DNA from: UBA1205 sp045534635
GTDB lineage: Bacteria > Bacteroidota > Bacteroidia > Bacteroidales > WCHB1-69
Length of the DNA stretch: 64,000 nucleotides
Assembly (NCBI GenBank): GCA_045534635.1
Contig: JAZSKB010000002.1
Coordinates: 29,698 to 93,697, forward strand
Direction of reading: 5' to 3'
The notes beneath the pieces were generated by a model. That model saw only the letters and a program-made list of their open reading frames with translations. It ran no database searches and was not told where the DNA came from. Position numbers and translations under genes: made by a program. This document shows, in pieces, positions 1 through 8,411 of the stretch (its first letter is position 1; each line of letters begins with the position of its first letter).

Positions 1-326
1 ATATCTTGCACCCAATCTACAAAAAATCCGCTCGGGTCCACATACTGCAGCGGCGAAAACAAACAATAGGAGTATCTATTGTAATTCAGCGGGTTTTCTG
101 GGTTTTGTATGTACGGGTCAGGGCTTAAGAAATGTGCCAAAACAGGGTCGTACATTCTGCCGTTAAAGTTAATAAGAGCAAACTTATCTAAATGCTGTTG
201 TCCAGTAAAACCTCTGTCAATAAGGTGTTTAGCGGTGTCTGTTTTGCTCCAATCGGAATACATTCTTCTTTGTCCAAAAGGCGTGTAAGACATGCTGTCC
301 ACCACATTGCCGGCATACTTATACAT
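1..326 (-). CDS. Orphan RHS repeat-associated core fragment with a second C-terminal tip (3' end outside window)
   Basis: The minus strand is open from an ATG at 326 to the window edge. From the sixth residue (GNVVDS) to the terminal DPSG it is nearly identical to the hyperconserved core of the large RHS protein upstream: TPFGQRRM, a DRGFT-type segment, FNGRMYDP, FLSPDPYIQ, LQYVDPSG. After DPSG (position 27) the sequence diverges to FFVDWVQDI, whereas the large protein continues LLIGDYYDI. This is the shape of a displaced RHS tip: a short 5' stretch of core followed by an alternative C-terminal domain. It lacks all YD repeats and has no signal peptide, so it is probably expressed only after recombination into the main gene. 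The nature of the tip cannot be told because it lies off the edge. Confidence 0.75.
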   Translation of the reverse strand, partial: MYKYAGNVVDSMSYTPFGQRRMYSDWSKTDTAKHLIDRGFTGQQHLDKFALINFNGRMYDPVLAHFLSPDPYIQNPENPLNYNRYSYCLFSPLQYVDPSGFFVDWVQD

Positions 327-336
327 GATATTCAAA

Positions 337-1758
337 TTATGGTTCCAACACTATACGAAAACCTCGATATTCACTGCCATATTCGGGTAGAATATCTCCA
401 CGATTTGTAATTTCGCAAAAACCTTCATAATCAAACCAACTACAACTTCTCACAACACGTCTTTTCCCCGAAAGGGGACCTTGTGGATTTTTTTGATCTT
501 CGCCACTATAGTTTCCATACCAATCTTGGCACCACTCATATACATTTCCACTCATATCATAAATTCCCAATTCATTGGCTTTTTTTGTGCCTACCAAATG
601 AGGTTTTCTTACATCTTCGTCATACCATGCAACTTCTGATGCAATATTACTTCCTGCATATTTATAACCTTTGCTTTTATTTCCTCCCTTGGCGGCATAT
701 TCCCATTCTGCTTCCGTAGGTAACCTAAATTTTTTTCCTGTCAATTGATTAAGTTTGTTGATGAATGTTTGGCAATCGTTCCAACTTACAAAATCTACAG
801 GAAGATAGTCTCCTATATATTTGCTCGGATTATTACCCATTACTGCTTTCCATAAAGCTTGTGTAACTTCTGTTTCTCCTATGTAATAGTCATCTAAAGT
901 AACCCGATGTGCTGGTATTTCATCATTATAGCTAGGTAACTTTTCTGTTGACCCCATAGTAAAAGAACCTCCTTCCACATATATCATCCTGAAATTCACT
1001 CCGTTTATATTAAAATCCTCATATATAACAGAAGTGTCTGCAGGTATTTGATAAACTTGTAATGAATCATGATGTTCATTCCTTTTTTCATACTCATTAT
1101 TTGATTTTTCTAATATCCGATTTGTTTCGCATTCTGGCGAAAAATTCCTTATTTGTCCATCTTTTTTTCTTGCGGAAATCTTAAAATTCAATAAGTCTTG
1201 TCCTTCTTGTAAAAAAGATTTCATATTATGAATAGGTTTACATGAATAACAAGGTTGAATTGGGTTACAATAAAAATGATGATAAGGACTTTCATATTGT
1301 ATAATAATAACACCTTCATCTTTTTCTGACAACGTATCCCATGTACAATCTATTTTTTTTTGTTGATAATCATATTTATCATATCTTTTTGTTTCTATTT
1401 TTATGTTTACATTTACATCACAACTAATATTTTTATGAATAAACATTGGTATTCCATAATAATATGCTTTTCGTTTATATACAAATACTCCTTTATAACA
1501 TAAATAGGAATCTTCTGCATCTATAAAAGGAATCATCTTAAATGTATCATTTCTAATTATTGGTTCGTAAATAATTTTCTCATCATTATTCTGGTATATA
1601 CAAAAAAACTTGTAATTATTATTAAGTTTCATTGTATCTCCATTAATAACAAATGAATTTAAAACGAACCCTTTATTTTGAGCTTTTAATGGCACAATTA
1701 TTATCATCAGTATTATGATGAATAGAGTTTTATTTAATAACATTATTCTATTGAACAT
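337..1758 (-). CDS. Secreted SUMF1/formylglycine-generating-enzyme-like protein downstream of RHS
   Basis: 473 residues. An N-terminal hydrophobic signal (residues 6-26, ending KAQ) predicts export. Residues 27-250 form a cysteine-containing region I do not recognise. Residues 255-473 are a SUMF1/EgtB/PvdO-type domain: EGGSFTMGS, ETEVTQ, FRLPTEAEWEYAA, YDMSGNVYEWCQDWYG and the terminal GFRIV. In true copper-type FGE two cysteines are catalytic. Aligned by eye, the second appears kept (C448, in GFCE) while the first is Asp, and the usual RGGSW is RSCSW, so formylglycine synthesis is doubtful. The start overlaps the end of the RHS gene by 11 bp, implying translational coupling. Its place just after a toxin tip is where RHS loci keep an immunity gene, but an immunity role for a SUMF1 protein is only inference. 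An ATG at 1743 is an equally good start. Confidence 0.85.
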   Translation of the reverse strand: MFNRIMLLNKTLFIIILMIIIVPLKAQNKGFVLNSFVINGDTMKLNNNYKFFCIYQNNDEKIIYEPIIRNDTFKMIPFIDAEDSYLCYKGVFVYKRKAYYYGIPMFIHKNISCDVNVNIKIETKRYDKYDYQQKKIDCTWDTLSEKDEGVIIIQYESPYHHFYCNPIQPCYSCKPIHNMKSFLQEGQDLLNFKISARKKDGQIRNFSPECETNRILEKSNNEYEKRNEHHDSLQVYQIPADTSVIYEDFNINGVNFRMIYVEGGSFTMGSTEKLPSYNDEIPAHRVTLDDYYIGETEVTQALWKAVMGNNPSKYIGDYLPVDFVSWNDCQTFINKLNQLTGKKFRLPTEAEWEYAAKGGNKSKGYKYAGSNIASEVAWYDEDVRKPHLVGTKKANELGIYDMSGNVYEWCQDWYGNYSGEDQKNPQGPLSGKRRVVRSCSWFDYEGFCEITNRGDILPEYGSEYRGFRIVLEP

Positions 1759-4700
1759 TTGTATGCAAATTTTTTATTGATATAAAAGTATTAATATTCA
1801 TTTGATAATATTTTCCATTATTGTTAATAAGATAAACCGAATTATTTTTTGTTGATATTACAACATTTGCTCCATGTTGTCGACTATGGCTTGTTCTTAC
1901 ATTATTACAATCTATTTCACTTGGGGTTTGCTGAACCCCTTGCAGAACCCCTCCTTTTCGTGTTTCTCCAGGAAAATGAGAATGGAAAAACATCAAATAT
2001 TCGCCTTTTTTATCACATGTATTATAATCAATTTCAGCATTTCCTGAACCATTCCATCTTTCTCCTGGAGTTGCCCAGTCAATAAATTGACCATTATCTC
2101 CGTCACGAACTATGCCTCCATATTCTCGAAAATTATCTTCTTGTTCTTTGCTTATTATACCATTTACTATTTCTTTCCGAATTTCTGCAGATGCTCGTAA
2201 ATCTATTGCTGAACTCACTTCAGATAAAGATGTAGTGCGTTTCTCTAATTCATTTTTTTTAATTTTATCAATATCATTATTATTTGTTACGATGTATACT
2301 TTCCCATCATAAATTCCATCGTTCCCTAAATAGTTACCATAAATATCATAATAATCTCCTATCAGCAATCCGCTCGGGTCAACATACTGTAACGGTGAGA
2401 ACAAGCAATAAGAGTATCTATTGTGGTTTAGTGGGTTTTCGGGGGATTGGATATAAGGGTCAGGGGAGAGGAAGTGAGCTAAAACAGGGTCGTACATTCT
2501 GCCGTTAAAGTTAATAAGGGCAAAGTTATCCAAATGTTGCTGTTCTGTAAAACCTCTGTCAATAAGGTGTTTAGCGGTGTCTGTTTTGCTCCAATCGGAG
2601 AACATTCTTCTTTGTCCAAAAGGCGTGTAAGACATACTATCTACTACATTGCCGTTTTTGTCGCTTATCTTTTCTATGCTACCAATGTAGTTGGTGTGCA
2701 AAGTGTACATGGTATTGGTATCTCCCTGCACATACAAAGCAATAGGCGTATTACCGACATAAATGTAGTTATATTGTGTGTTGGTAGTGAGGTTGTGTTC
2801 ATACTCCCTGCCACAATATATTTTCTTTTCTTGCTCTGTGTTGTTAACGGTGTAGGTGGTCATAGCCCGCTGTTGGTTGGGATAATAATCAATAGTATAA
2901 CGTTTTCCTGCCTCGTTTATTGTGTGGGTTTTGTTAAAAACATTGTAAGTAATGTCACATTGGTCTGCAGAGATAACACTGTCGTTAATAGGCAGTACCT
3001 CGCTTACGGCATGAGGCTGCGGAGCCTCGTATATAAAATCTCCCACGGCGGAGTTGGCGGTCATGCGGGTGCCGCTGTAAACAAGATGTGAAAGTGTATC
3101 TTCTTGCATAACAGGAAGGTTAAAAGTATAGCCGTATATCTGGAAAGGTTTCATCACCACTTGCATACGGCGGTTGGTGGTCAGTCTGTCCAATGGGTCA
3201 TAGTCAAAATATTCCATTTTCTGACCTACAGAGTTATTATCAAATAGGGAAGCAGGAATGCCGGCGGAATTGAGTCTGCCTGCGTTGTCGTAAGTATAAT
3301 AATACTCGGAGTAGCAGCTGTCTTTTTGTGTAATATTCACGGGAATAGGCATACTACCCGCAGTATCCCAATCTTGTATGTTTATTATACCATTGATAGA
3401 CCCTAATATGGAATAACCACCGGTAGGCTCAATAGGAACGATAGGACCAATAGGATTATCATTATCGATAGAAATATTCATTTTTCCCGCAACCTTAGAA
3501 TTTATCAATCCAAAATCGTTGAAACTCAAAGTAGTAACCGTATTGTTTACTCGCCACATGGAAGGTACTAAATATTTTTCTGACATACGAACCGCATGGT
3601 ATATTATGACATCGCCATGCATAATTTTGCTGATATTACCCATTTTGTCATATTGATAGTTGATGCAAAAATTTCCCGGATAAGTAAGCGTACTTAACCG
3701 ACCTAATGAATCGTAAGTGTAGCTATATGTATATGCATGCTGATTGTCGGGATGAAAAGTCTTTTGTATAACACGAGCCAAAGTATCGTAAGCATAGTAG
3801 ATACGCTTACCATTGTATGCTTCTTCCTCAAGAGTGCCTTTTATCGAAGTATCGTCATAGGAATATTCTATGATACCGGTATCGTTGTAAACAATTCTGC
3901 TAATTCTGCCTATTGAATCGTATTGGTAAACAGCGGTGTTTCCGTTGGCATCGGTATGAGAGAGTAACTCATCAAATTCGTTGTAGGTATAGGTATCGTT
4001 TCCTGCATCCGGACAAATGGTTTCTATCAGATTGTCACGCGTATCGTAATAAGCGAAGGAAGTATCATCGTCAGCATTGACAGTGACAACCTGCATTTTC
4101 CCATTATCCATTTTGTAGCTTGCATGTATCGAACCTCCCAACTGACCGCTTATATCGTTGCTTGCATAATATAATCTATTTTCATCATCCATGGTGTTGG
4201 CATAGGTAACTCCTCGCAAACTGTCAGTTACAATGGTCTTTAAAAAATTGTCGGTAGGCTCATTGTACTGATAAAACAAATTGCAGAGCGGAGATGTTTT
4301 AGTAGATATGAGCATCAGATCATTGTATTGATAATTGGTAAAATAGATATTTTCATCACCTTGCGTATAAGGGAAGGACTCCGATTCCAACAATCCCCAA
4401 ACATTGTATTTTCGCTGAACATAACGATTGTTGGTACGAGTAAGCACTTCTTGGTCGAAAGCATCAAAATAGGAAATTTGACTGAACTTGTCCTCTCCTG
4501 AGATGTTGATTTTTTTCTGAATATAATACTTAACCCCTAAACCTTTTGCTTGAATTGGAGTTCCTATGCAATATTTCCATTGCGTATAAGAACCGTCAGG
4601 CGATTCTTGTTTTAATATTCTTCCAAAACCGTCATAGGTATAATTTGTTGTATTGTTGTTGTAGTCGGAATACGAAAGCACATTGCCATAATAAGGGTCA

Positions 4701-7189
4701 AAAGTTCTATGTTCGGACAAACCGTTGCTTTTACAGATGCCAGTAACAAACCTATGCAATGAATCATAAGTATAAGTTTCTGTTCTATTCAGGTTTACGC
4801 CTATCGTTTTGCTTTCAGGCAAACCATAATCGTTGTATATGTATTGTTCTTTACTTATCTTTCCCTGCTGATAAAGGGTAGATGATGCAAGATTTCCGTT
4901 GGAATAGGTATAGACAATGGTATCATAAAAATAATCACTTGTATCGGTCTGCACTTGTCGGGTAATGGTTTGCTGTGATATTTTATTGACAGAAGAACCG
5001 TTTCTTGTAGGAACCATGTCATAAGTAATTTTTGTATTTACCTTCCACGCAGTATCAGGACGTTGCAATTCTTTACTTGGAATACTTCCTAACAAATGTC
5101 CTTTAAAGTAAGTAGTCTCTATGATTCTTCCTGTAGGGTCAGATATATATGTTGTCATGTTTCTACAATATCTATCTCTGTCTTCTACAGATGTATAATA
5201 TATTTTTCTGCGTTTGTTGCCAAGATTTAAAATCTCGACTGTTTTTTTAATAGAGTGTTCAGAATTGATATACTGATTAGATGTACTAGAACCTGACTTG
5301 TTATAAGTATATGATTCTATAGGAATCAACGTATGGAAATCGTTGTTATATAGAAAATATTTCCTTTCCTGAATCATTTGGAAGGAATCGTCATTGAGTA
5401 TTTTTTTAAAACCCAAGAATACATTTCTGAGAGTATCAAACACAACATCTTTGTATGTGTACCCTTTTTTTTGTGTGATGGTATCATTATTCTTTTTCAA
5501 TATCATTGTATCTATCAGATAAGGATTGGTACGCATATTGCAAGCCAATGAATTGATAACACTGTTGTTTTTGAGGTGAACATTATAGCTTTTATATTGA
5601 AAATGATAGGTGTTGTTCTGCCCGTCAGTAATTTTTTTCAAACAATATCCGTTATTATCAGAAGTTCTTTGTAATACATGAATTGCAGTTTCATTATCGA
5701 ACCAAAACAAATCGGTCAATCCATCGTTGTTGCAATCTCCAAAACCCAACGCAGTCCCTGGTAATTTCGAAATGCCGCTTTGTGTTACATGATATTCATC
5801 GGTATAACAATGAGGTTCTAGGTTTAGTTGACCAAATCCGTTTATGGTGTGAATATCCATATCTGCAGTTGTTTCCAAATCACGAACAATTACAATATCA
5901 CTCATGTGGTCGGCATTCAAATCCACCAATTGAATGTAGCTATTGTCACCCCACACATCTACTTTTATATTGGTATAATATGGTTCATGGGAAAATTCTG
6001 TTCCTGTTCCTAAATAAATAGTCCACACGGAATCGGAGTTCAGGTTTGGTCTTGCTTGCTTTATCATATCGGTAATGCCGTCGTTGTTGACATCGCCAAA
6101 ATAAACATACAAATTATGCGGAAAAGTATAACTGATACGCGATTCTGTCGTCAAAATGCCTAAACTGATATTTCCCTGCATTGTGTCTTTGTAAATAGTG
6201 GCTCCGGAAGTACTTACAACCATTAACTCCATAATTCCATCTCCGTCAATATCCAATGTTACTAATTTGTCATTTTCTCCTACAGTTATAGAAGTTTGAG
6301 AGCCATTTCCGTTTTTAGCAAAATTGGGATAAACATACAATCTACCGTTTTTTATAAAAAAACAATCCATTTGCTTATTGTTGTCAAAATGACCGTACAC
6401 CACTTGGGACGGGTCTCCAATGTTGGCTAACTTTTGTAGTGGACTCCCTATCTTTCCATAATATATCCATCCTGTATCATATACGGAGTTGTTCAGGGTA
6501 CTTGCACCTATATTCAGAATTATTTCATCCATATTATCATTGTCAACATCACAAGCCAATGCTGTGTATTTTCGCGGAATGGAATTATTATTGATAAGGT
6601 TGTTAAGATTAAATGCCCCTGAACCAAACGGATGTATGTCCCAATTGTCGCCATCACGCCTATAATATAACTTTCCATCTGCTAAACGCAGGTTTAATAT
6701 ATTTAAGGCATCAGTATAGTAAAAATATCCGTGCAAAATAGTTTGCTGGCTTCCATACAATTGATTAGATATTAATGTTTTGGAGCTAAAAGATTCTGGC
6801 GACCCATACATAAATTCAATGGGTTTGAAAAATTCATTGTTTTCATTGTATTCAGTAATTTTGTTCAAAGAGTATTTGTTATTGCTTGTTGTGTTGTAGG
6901 TCATAACATAGCGATGCTTGATAATACCCTCTGCCTTTATGACGACTTCAGAAAGCCGATAGTTTCGGTTTATTTTCATGTTTTTTACATATTTAGGATA
7001 TACGACATCAATAGTGTCATATAAAAATTCAACTGTATTAAATGGGACTTGCCCTGTATAATGGTTGCCTGTGTAGGCAATGGAATCTATCCGTACACAA
7101 TTTCCGGATGTTCTGGTATAGTAATAACGCATATAATTGCCATTAATATCAGCTACAGAATCAACATACCAACTATACCAATCCTGCAT
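1748..7189 (-). CDS. RHS/YD-repeat polymorphic toxin with C-terminal JAB-like metalloprotease tip (main part)
   Basis: 1813 residues, continuing in the same frame after an in-frame TAA that ends the SpvB-domain part upstream; the two were surely one gene of about 1990 codons. Order of parts: end of SpvB domain; about five FG-GAP/VCBS-type repeats with DxDxDG-like loops (DIDGDGIMEL, GDVNNDGITD, GDCNNDGLTD); a TcdB-middle-like section; many YD repeats (YDGFGRI, YDSIGRI, YDTLARV, YDSLGRL, YDNAGRL); the RHS core ending LQYVDPSG at residue 1607. The 206-residue tip has a JAMM/JAB signature: Glu1689 (FREYGG), HSH at 1736-1738 and S-x-x-D at 1757-1760 (SEID), matching the JAB-like toxin type known from polymorphic toxins. 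The ATG used is simply the first after the stop; translation from it would lack a signal peptide. Confidence 0.85.
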   Translation of the reverse strand: MQDWYSWYVDSVADINGNYMRYYYTRTSGNCVRIDSIAYTGNHYTGQVPFNTVEFLYDTIDVVYPKYVKNMKINRNYRLSEVVIKAEGIIKHRYVMTYNTTSNNKYSLNKITEYNENNEFFKPIEFMYGSPESFSSKTLISNQLYGSQQTILHGYFYYTDALNILNLRLADGKLYYRRDGDNWDIHPFGSGAFNLNNLINNNSIPRKYTALACDVDNDNMDEIILNIGASTLNNSVYDTGWIYYGKIGSPLQKLANIGDPSQVVYGHFDNNKQMDCFFIKNGRLYVYPNFAKNGNGSQTSITVGENDKLVTLDIDGDGIMELMVVSTSGATIYKDTMQGNISLGILTTESRISYTFPHNLYVYFGDVNNDGITDMIKQARPNLNSDSVWTIYLGTGTEFSHEPYYTNIKVDVWGDNSYIQLVDLNADHMSDIVIVRDLETTADMDIHTINGFGQLNLEPHCYTDEYHVTQSGISKLPGTALGFGDCNNDGLTDLFWFDNETAIHVLQRTSDNNGYCLKKITDGQNNTYHFQYKSYNVHLKNNSVINSLACNMRTNPYLIDTMILKKNNDTITQKKGYTYKDVVFDTLRNVFLGFKKILNDDSFQMIQERKYFLYNNDFHTLIPIESYTYNKSGSSTSNQYINSEHSIKKTVEILNLGNKRRKIYYTSVEDRDRYCRNMTTYISDPTGRIIETTYFKGHLLGSIPSKELQRPDTAWKVNTKITYDMVPTRNGSSVNKISQQTITRQVQTDTSDYFYDTIVYTYSNGNLASSTLYQQGKISKEQYIYNDYGLPESKTIGVNLNRTETYTYDSLHRFVTGICKSNGLSEHRTFDPYYGNVLSYSDYNNNTTNYTYDGFGRILKQESPDGSYTQWKYCIGTPIQAKGLGVKYYIQKKINISGEDKFSQISYFDAFDQEVLTRTNNRYVQRKYNVWGLLESESFPYTQGDENIYFTNYQYNDLMLISTKTSPLCNLFYQYNEPTDNFLKTIVTDSLRGVTYANTMDDENRLYYASNDISGQLGGSIHASYKMDNGKMQVVTVNADDDTSFAYYDTRDNLIETICPDAGNDTYTYNEFDELLSHTDANGNTAVYQYDSIGRISRIVYNDTGIIEYSYDDTSIKGTLEEEAYNGKRIYYAYDTLARVIQKTFHPDNQHAYTYSYTYDSLGRLSTLTYPGNFCINYQYDKMGNISKIMHGDVIIYHAVRMSEKYLVPSMWRVNNTVTTLSFNDFGLINSKVAGKMNISIDNDNPIGPIVPIEPTGGYSILGSINGIINIQDWDTAGSMPIPVNITQKDSCYSEYYYTYDNAGRLNSAGIPASLFDNNSVGQKMEYFDYDPLDRLTTNRRMQVVMKPFQIYGYTFNLPVMQEDTLSHLVYSGTRMTANSAVGDFIYEAPQPHAVSEVLPINDSVISADQCDITYNVFNKTHTINEAGKRYTIDYYPNQQRAMTTYTVNNTEQEKKIYCGREYEHNLTTNTQYNYIYVGNTPIALYVQGDTNTMYTLHTNYIGSIEKISDKNGNVVDSMSYTPFGQRRMFSDWSKTDTAKHLIDRGFTEQQHLDNFALINFNGRMYDPVLAHFLSPDPYIQSPENPLNHNRYSYCLFSPLQYVDPSGLLIGDYYDIYGNYLGNDGIYDGKVYIVTNNNDIDKIKKNELEKRTTSLSEVSSAIDLRASAEIRKEIVNGIISKEQEDNFREYGGIVRDGDNGQFIDWATPGERWNGSGNAEIDYNTCDKKGEYLMFFHSHFPGETRKGGVLQGVQQTPSEIDCNNVRTSHSRQHGANVVISTKNNSVYLINNNGKYYQMNINTFISIKNLHTNVQ

Positions 7190-7243
7190 TTCCGAAACAG
7201 CATAACGGGCTGTAGTACCATTGTCGAATGTAGCTATAAAATA

Positions 7244-7711
7244 TTACGGTTTGGGAGGATTACCCGCAACATTATAACATTTTATTCTGGTAAAATCTTC
7301 TTCTTCCAAACCAAACTCTCCTCCCTCCACCATATATTGCGAAGGATTGCCAATTTTTATCATTCTCTGCCCGTTCAAACAAAACCTGTCACTTGTATCC
7401 ATTTGTACAGCGGCAATTTTTCCGTCAAAATAAAGTTCTTTGGCATCTCTGCGAATATAGGAAATTCCTGACAATTCCCAACCATATCCTAACAACCCGA
7501 AGCCTCTTGAACTATTATAATCCAATGAAATATTAGGTTGCACACCAGCAACCCCCTGAGGAACCTGTAGGGGAACTTCACACTGTACACTTCCTTGGTC
7601 GCTTATATTTATAGCAAATTGTGTCTTCCCTTGAACTTGCTGTGCATAGGAATTGTTTACAAGCGAAAACAATGTAATAATGCCTATTATTATCTTTTTA
7701 ATATTTTCCAT
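7244..7711 (-). CDS. SpvB-domain N-terminus of the RHS protein, cut by an in-frame TAA
   Basis: 155 residues with a signal peptide (hydrophobic residues 6-20, then SYAQQ) followed by the start of an SpvB domain: FAINISDQGS, VPLQVPQGVAGVQPNISL, YNSSRGFGLLGYGWELSGIS and YIRRD. The frame stops at TAA (7244-7246), yet the same frame is open on the other side for 18 codons up to the next ATG and reads YFIATFDNGTTARYAVSE, which is the expected SpvB continuation. No insertion or deletion is needed: one nonsense codon separates the halves. This is either a recent inactivating mutation, a sequence error, or a site of readthrough. The start overlaps the upstream T9SS gene by 22 bp, so the three genes look like one operon. 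Confidence 0.8.
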   Translation of the reverse strand: MENIKKIIIGIITLFSLVNNSYAQQVQGKTQFAINISDQGSVQCEVPLQVPQGVAGVQPNISLDYNSSRGFGLLGYGWELSGISYIRRDAKELYFDGKIAAVQMDTSDRFCLNGQRMIKIGNPSQYMVEGGEFGLEEEDFTRIKCYNVAGNPPKP

Positions 7712-8145
7712 GTCGTTTTCTCATTTTTAAATTGCATAATCACTAAATAAGCCCCTACCGGGTAATTGCTTAAATCAACTATGGTGCTGTTGCCGGTAAT
7801 CTGTTTGGTGTGCAACAAACTCCCCGATATGTTATATACGGACAATGTTGCATTTTTGTCCGCATTGTCACCTTCTATGTCAACATATATCAGGGATGAT
7901 GTCGGATTAGGATAAATTTTTATAGTATAGTCTTGAACATTATCTATATAATAGATATTATCAACATGACAAGCACTATTGGATTCTGTATCATTATACA
8001 TGTTATTCGGCATAGGCAGTTCTATGACTTTTCTTACTATACGATTGCCAGCATTGTCGTATTCGTAGGCTCTTGGTAATGTCGTTTGAGATTGTACGTG
8101 TAGTAAAAATGTACTACCGATGATTGTAAAAATTATTCTTTTCAT
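7690..8145 (-). CDS. Small secreted protein with one YD motif and a T9SS type A sorting domain
   Basis: 151 residues. Signal peptide (IIFTIIGSTFLLHV, then QSQ), then a single YD-like motif (YEYDNAGNRIVRK), a short linker, and from about residue 72 a Por/T9SS C-terminal sorting domain: IKIYPNPTSS, LSVYNISGSLL, a VDLSNYPVGAYLV stretch and a terminal basic KILKR. Such domains send a cargo across the outer membrane through the type IX system, which is limited to Bacteroidota. It is first in the RHS operon and overlaps the next gene. The shared YD motif suggests descent from, or interaction with, the RHS protein; its function is unknown. Confidence 0.8.
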   Translation of the reverse strand: MKRIIFTIIGSTFLLHVQSQTTLPRAYEYDNAGNRIVRKVIELPMPNNMYNDTESNSACHVDNIYYIDNVQDYTIKIYPNPTSSLIYVDIEGDNADKNATLSVYNISGSLLHTKQITGNSTIVDLSNYPVGAYLVIMQFKNEKTTWKILKR

Positions 8146-8178
8146 ACTCTTGTTGATTTAAAAACAATATTTTTCTTA

Positions 8179-8186
8179 CAAAGATA
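8179..8186 (-). promoter_or_regulatory. Bacteroidota -7 box for the RHS operon
   Basis: On the minus strand the sequence is TATCTTTG, a perfect TAnnTTTG, lying 34 bases before the first ATG of the RHS operon. A second match (TACTTTTG) lies further upstream at about 8233-8240. The -33 element is not clear. Confidence 0.55.
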
Positions 8187-8300
8187 CAACTTTTTTTAAT
8201 ATATAGTATTTTTTTATTTATACTTCTGAAATGCAAAAGTATAAAAAAATATAATACATTTTTAATTTTTAGATTATTTTTTTCTACCGAATTATTGTTC

Positions 8301-8351
8301 AGGCGGATTGCAAATCCGCCTGCGTTGAGTTGCTGAATTTATAATCCAGCA
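8301..8351. repeat. Paired extragenic palindromes between the RHS operon and obg
   Basis: Two adjacent inverted repeats. The first is perfect with 9-bp arms (AGGCGGATT / AATCCGCCT) around GCA. The second (8331-8351) has 9-bp arms with one mismatch (TGCTGAATT / AATCCAGCA) around three bases. Both are far richer in G+C than the surrounding AT tract. They sit between divergent genes, so terminating either gene is unlikely; a dispersed extragenic repeat or a folded leader element is more plausible. Confidence 0.5.
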
Positions 8352-8390
8352 GAATAGGATGATAATTTTTATTGTTTTATAAAAAAATGT

Positions 8391-8398
8391 TACCTTTG
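8391..8398 (+). promoter_or_regulatory. Bacteroidota -7 box for obg
   Basis: TACCTTTG matches TAnnTTTG and lies 13 bases before the obg ATG, giving a very short leader. An ATTG at 8371 may be the -33 element, at slightly short spacing. Confidence 0.6.
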
Positions 8399-8411
8399 CA
8401 AAAAAAATTCG

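Noticed and set aside
2534..3091. 185-codon plus-strand frame
   Set aside because: Antisense to the RHS core and YD repeats; the same antisense frame recurs at 192-410 because the core is duplicated.
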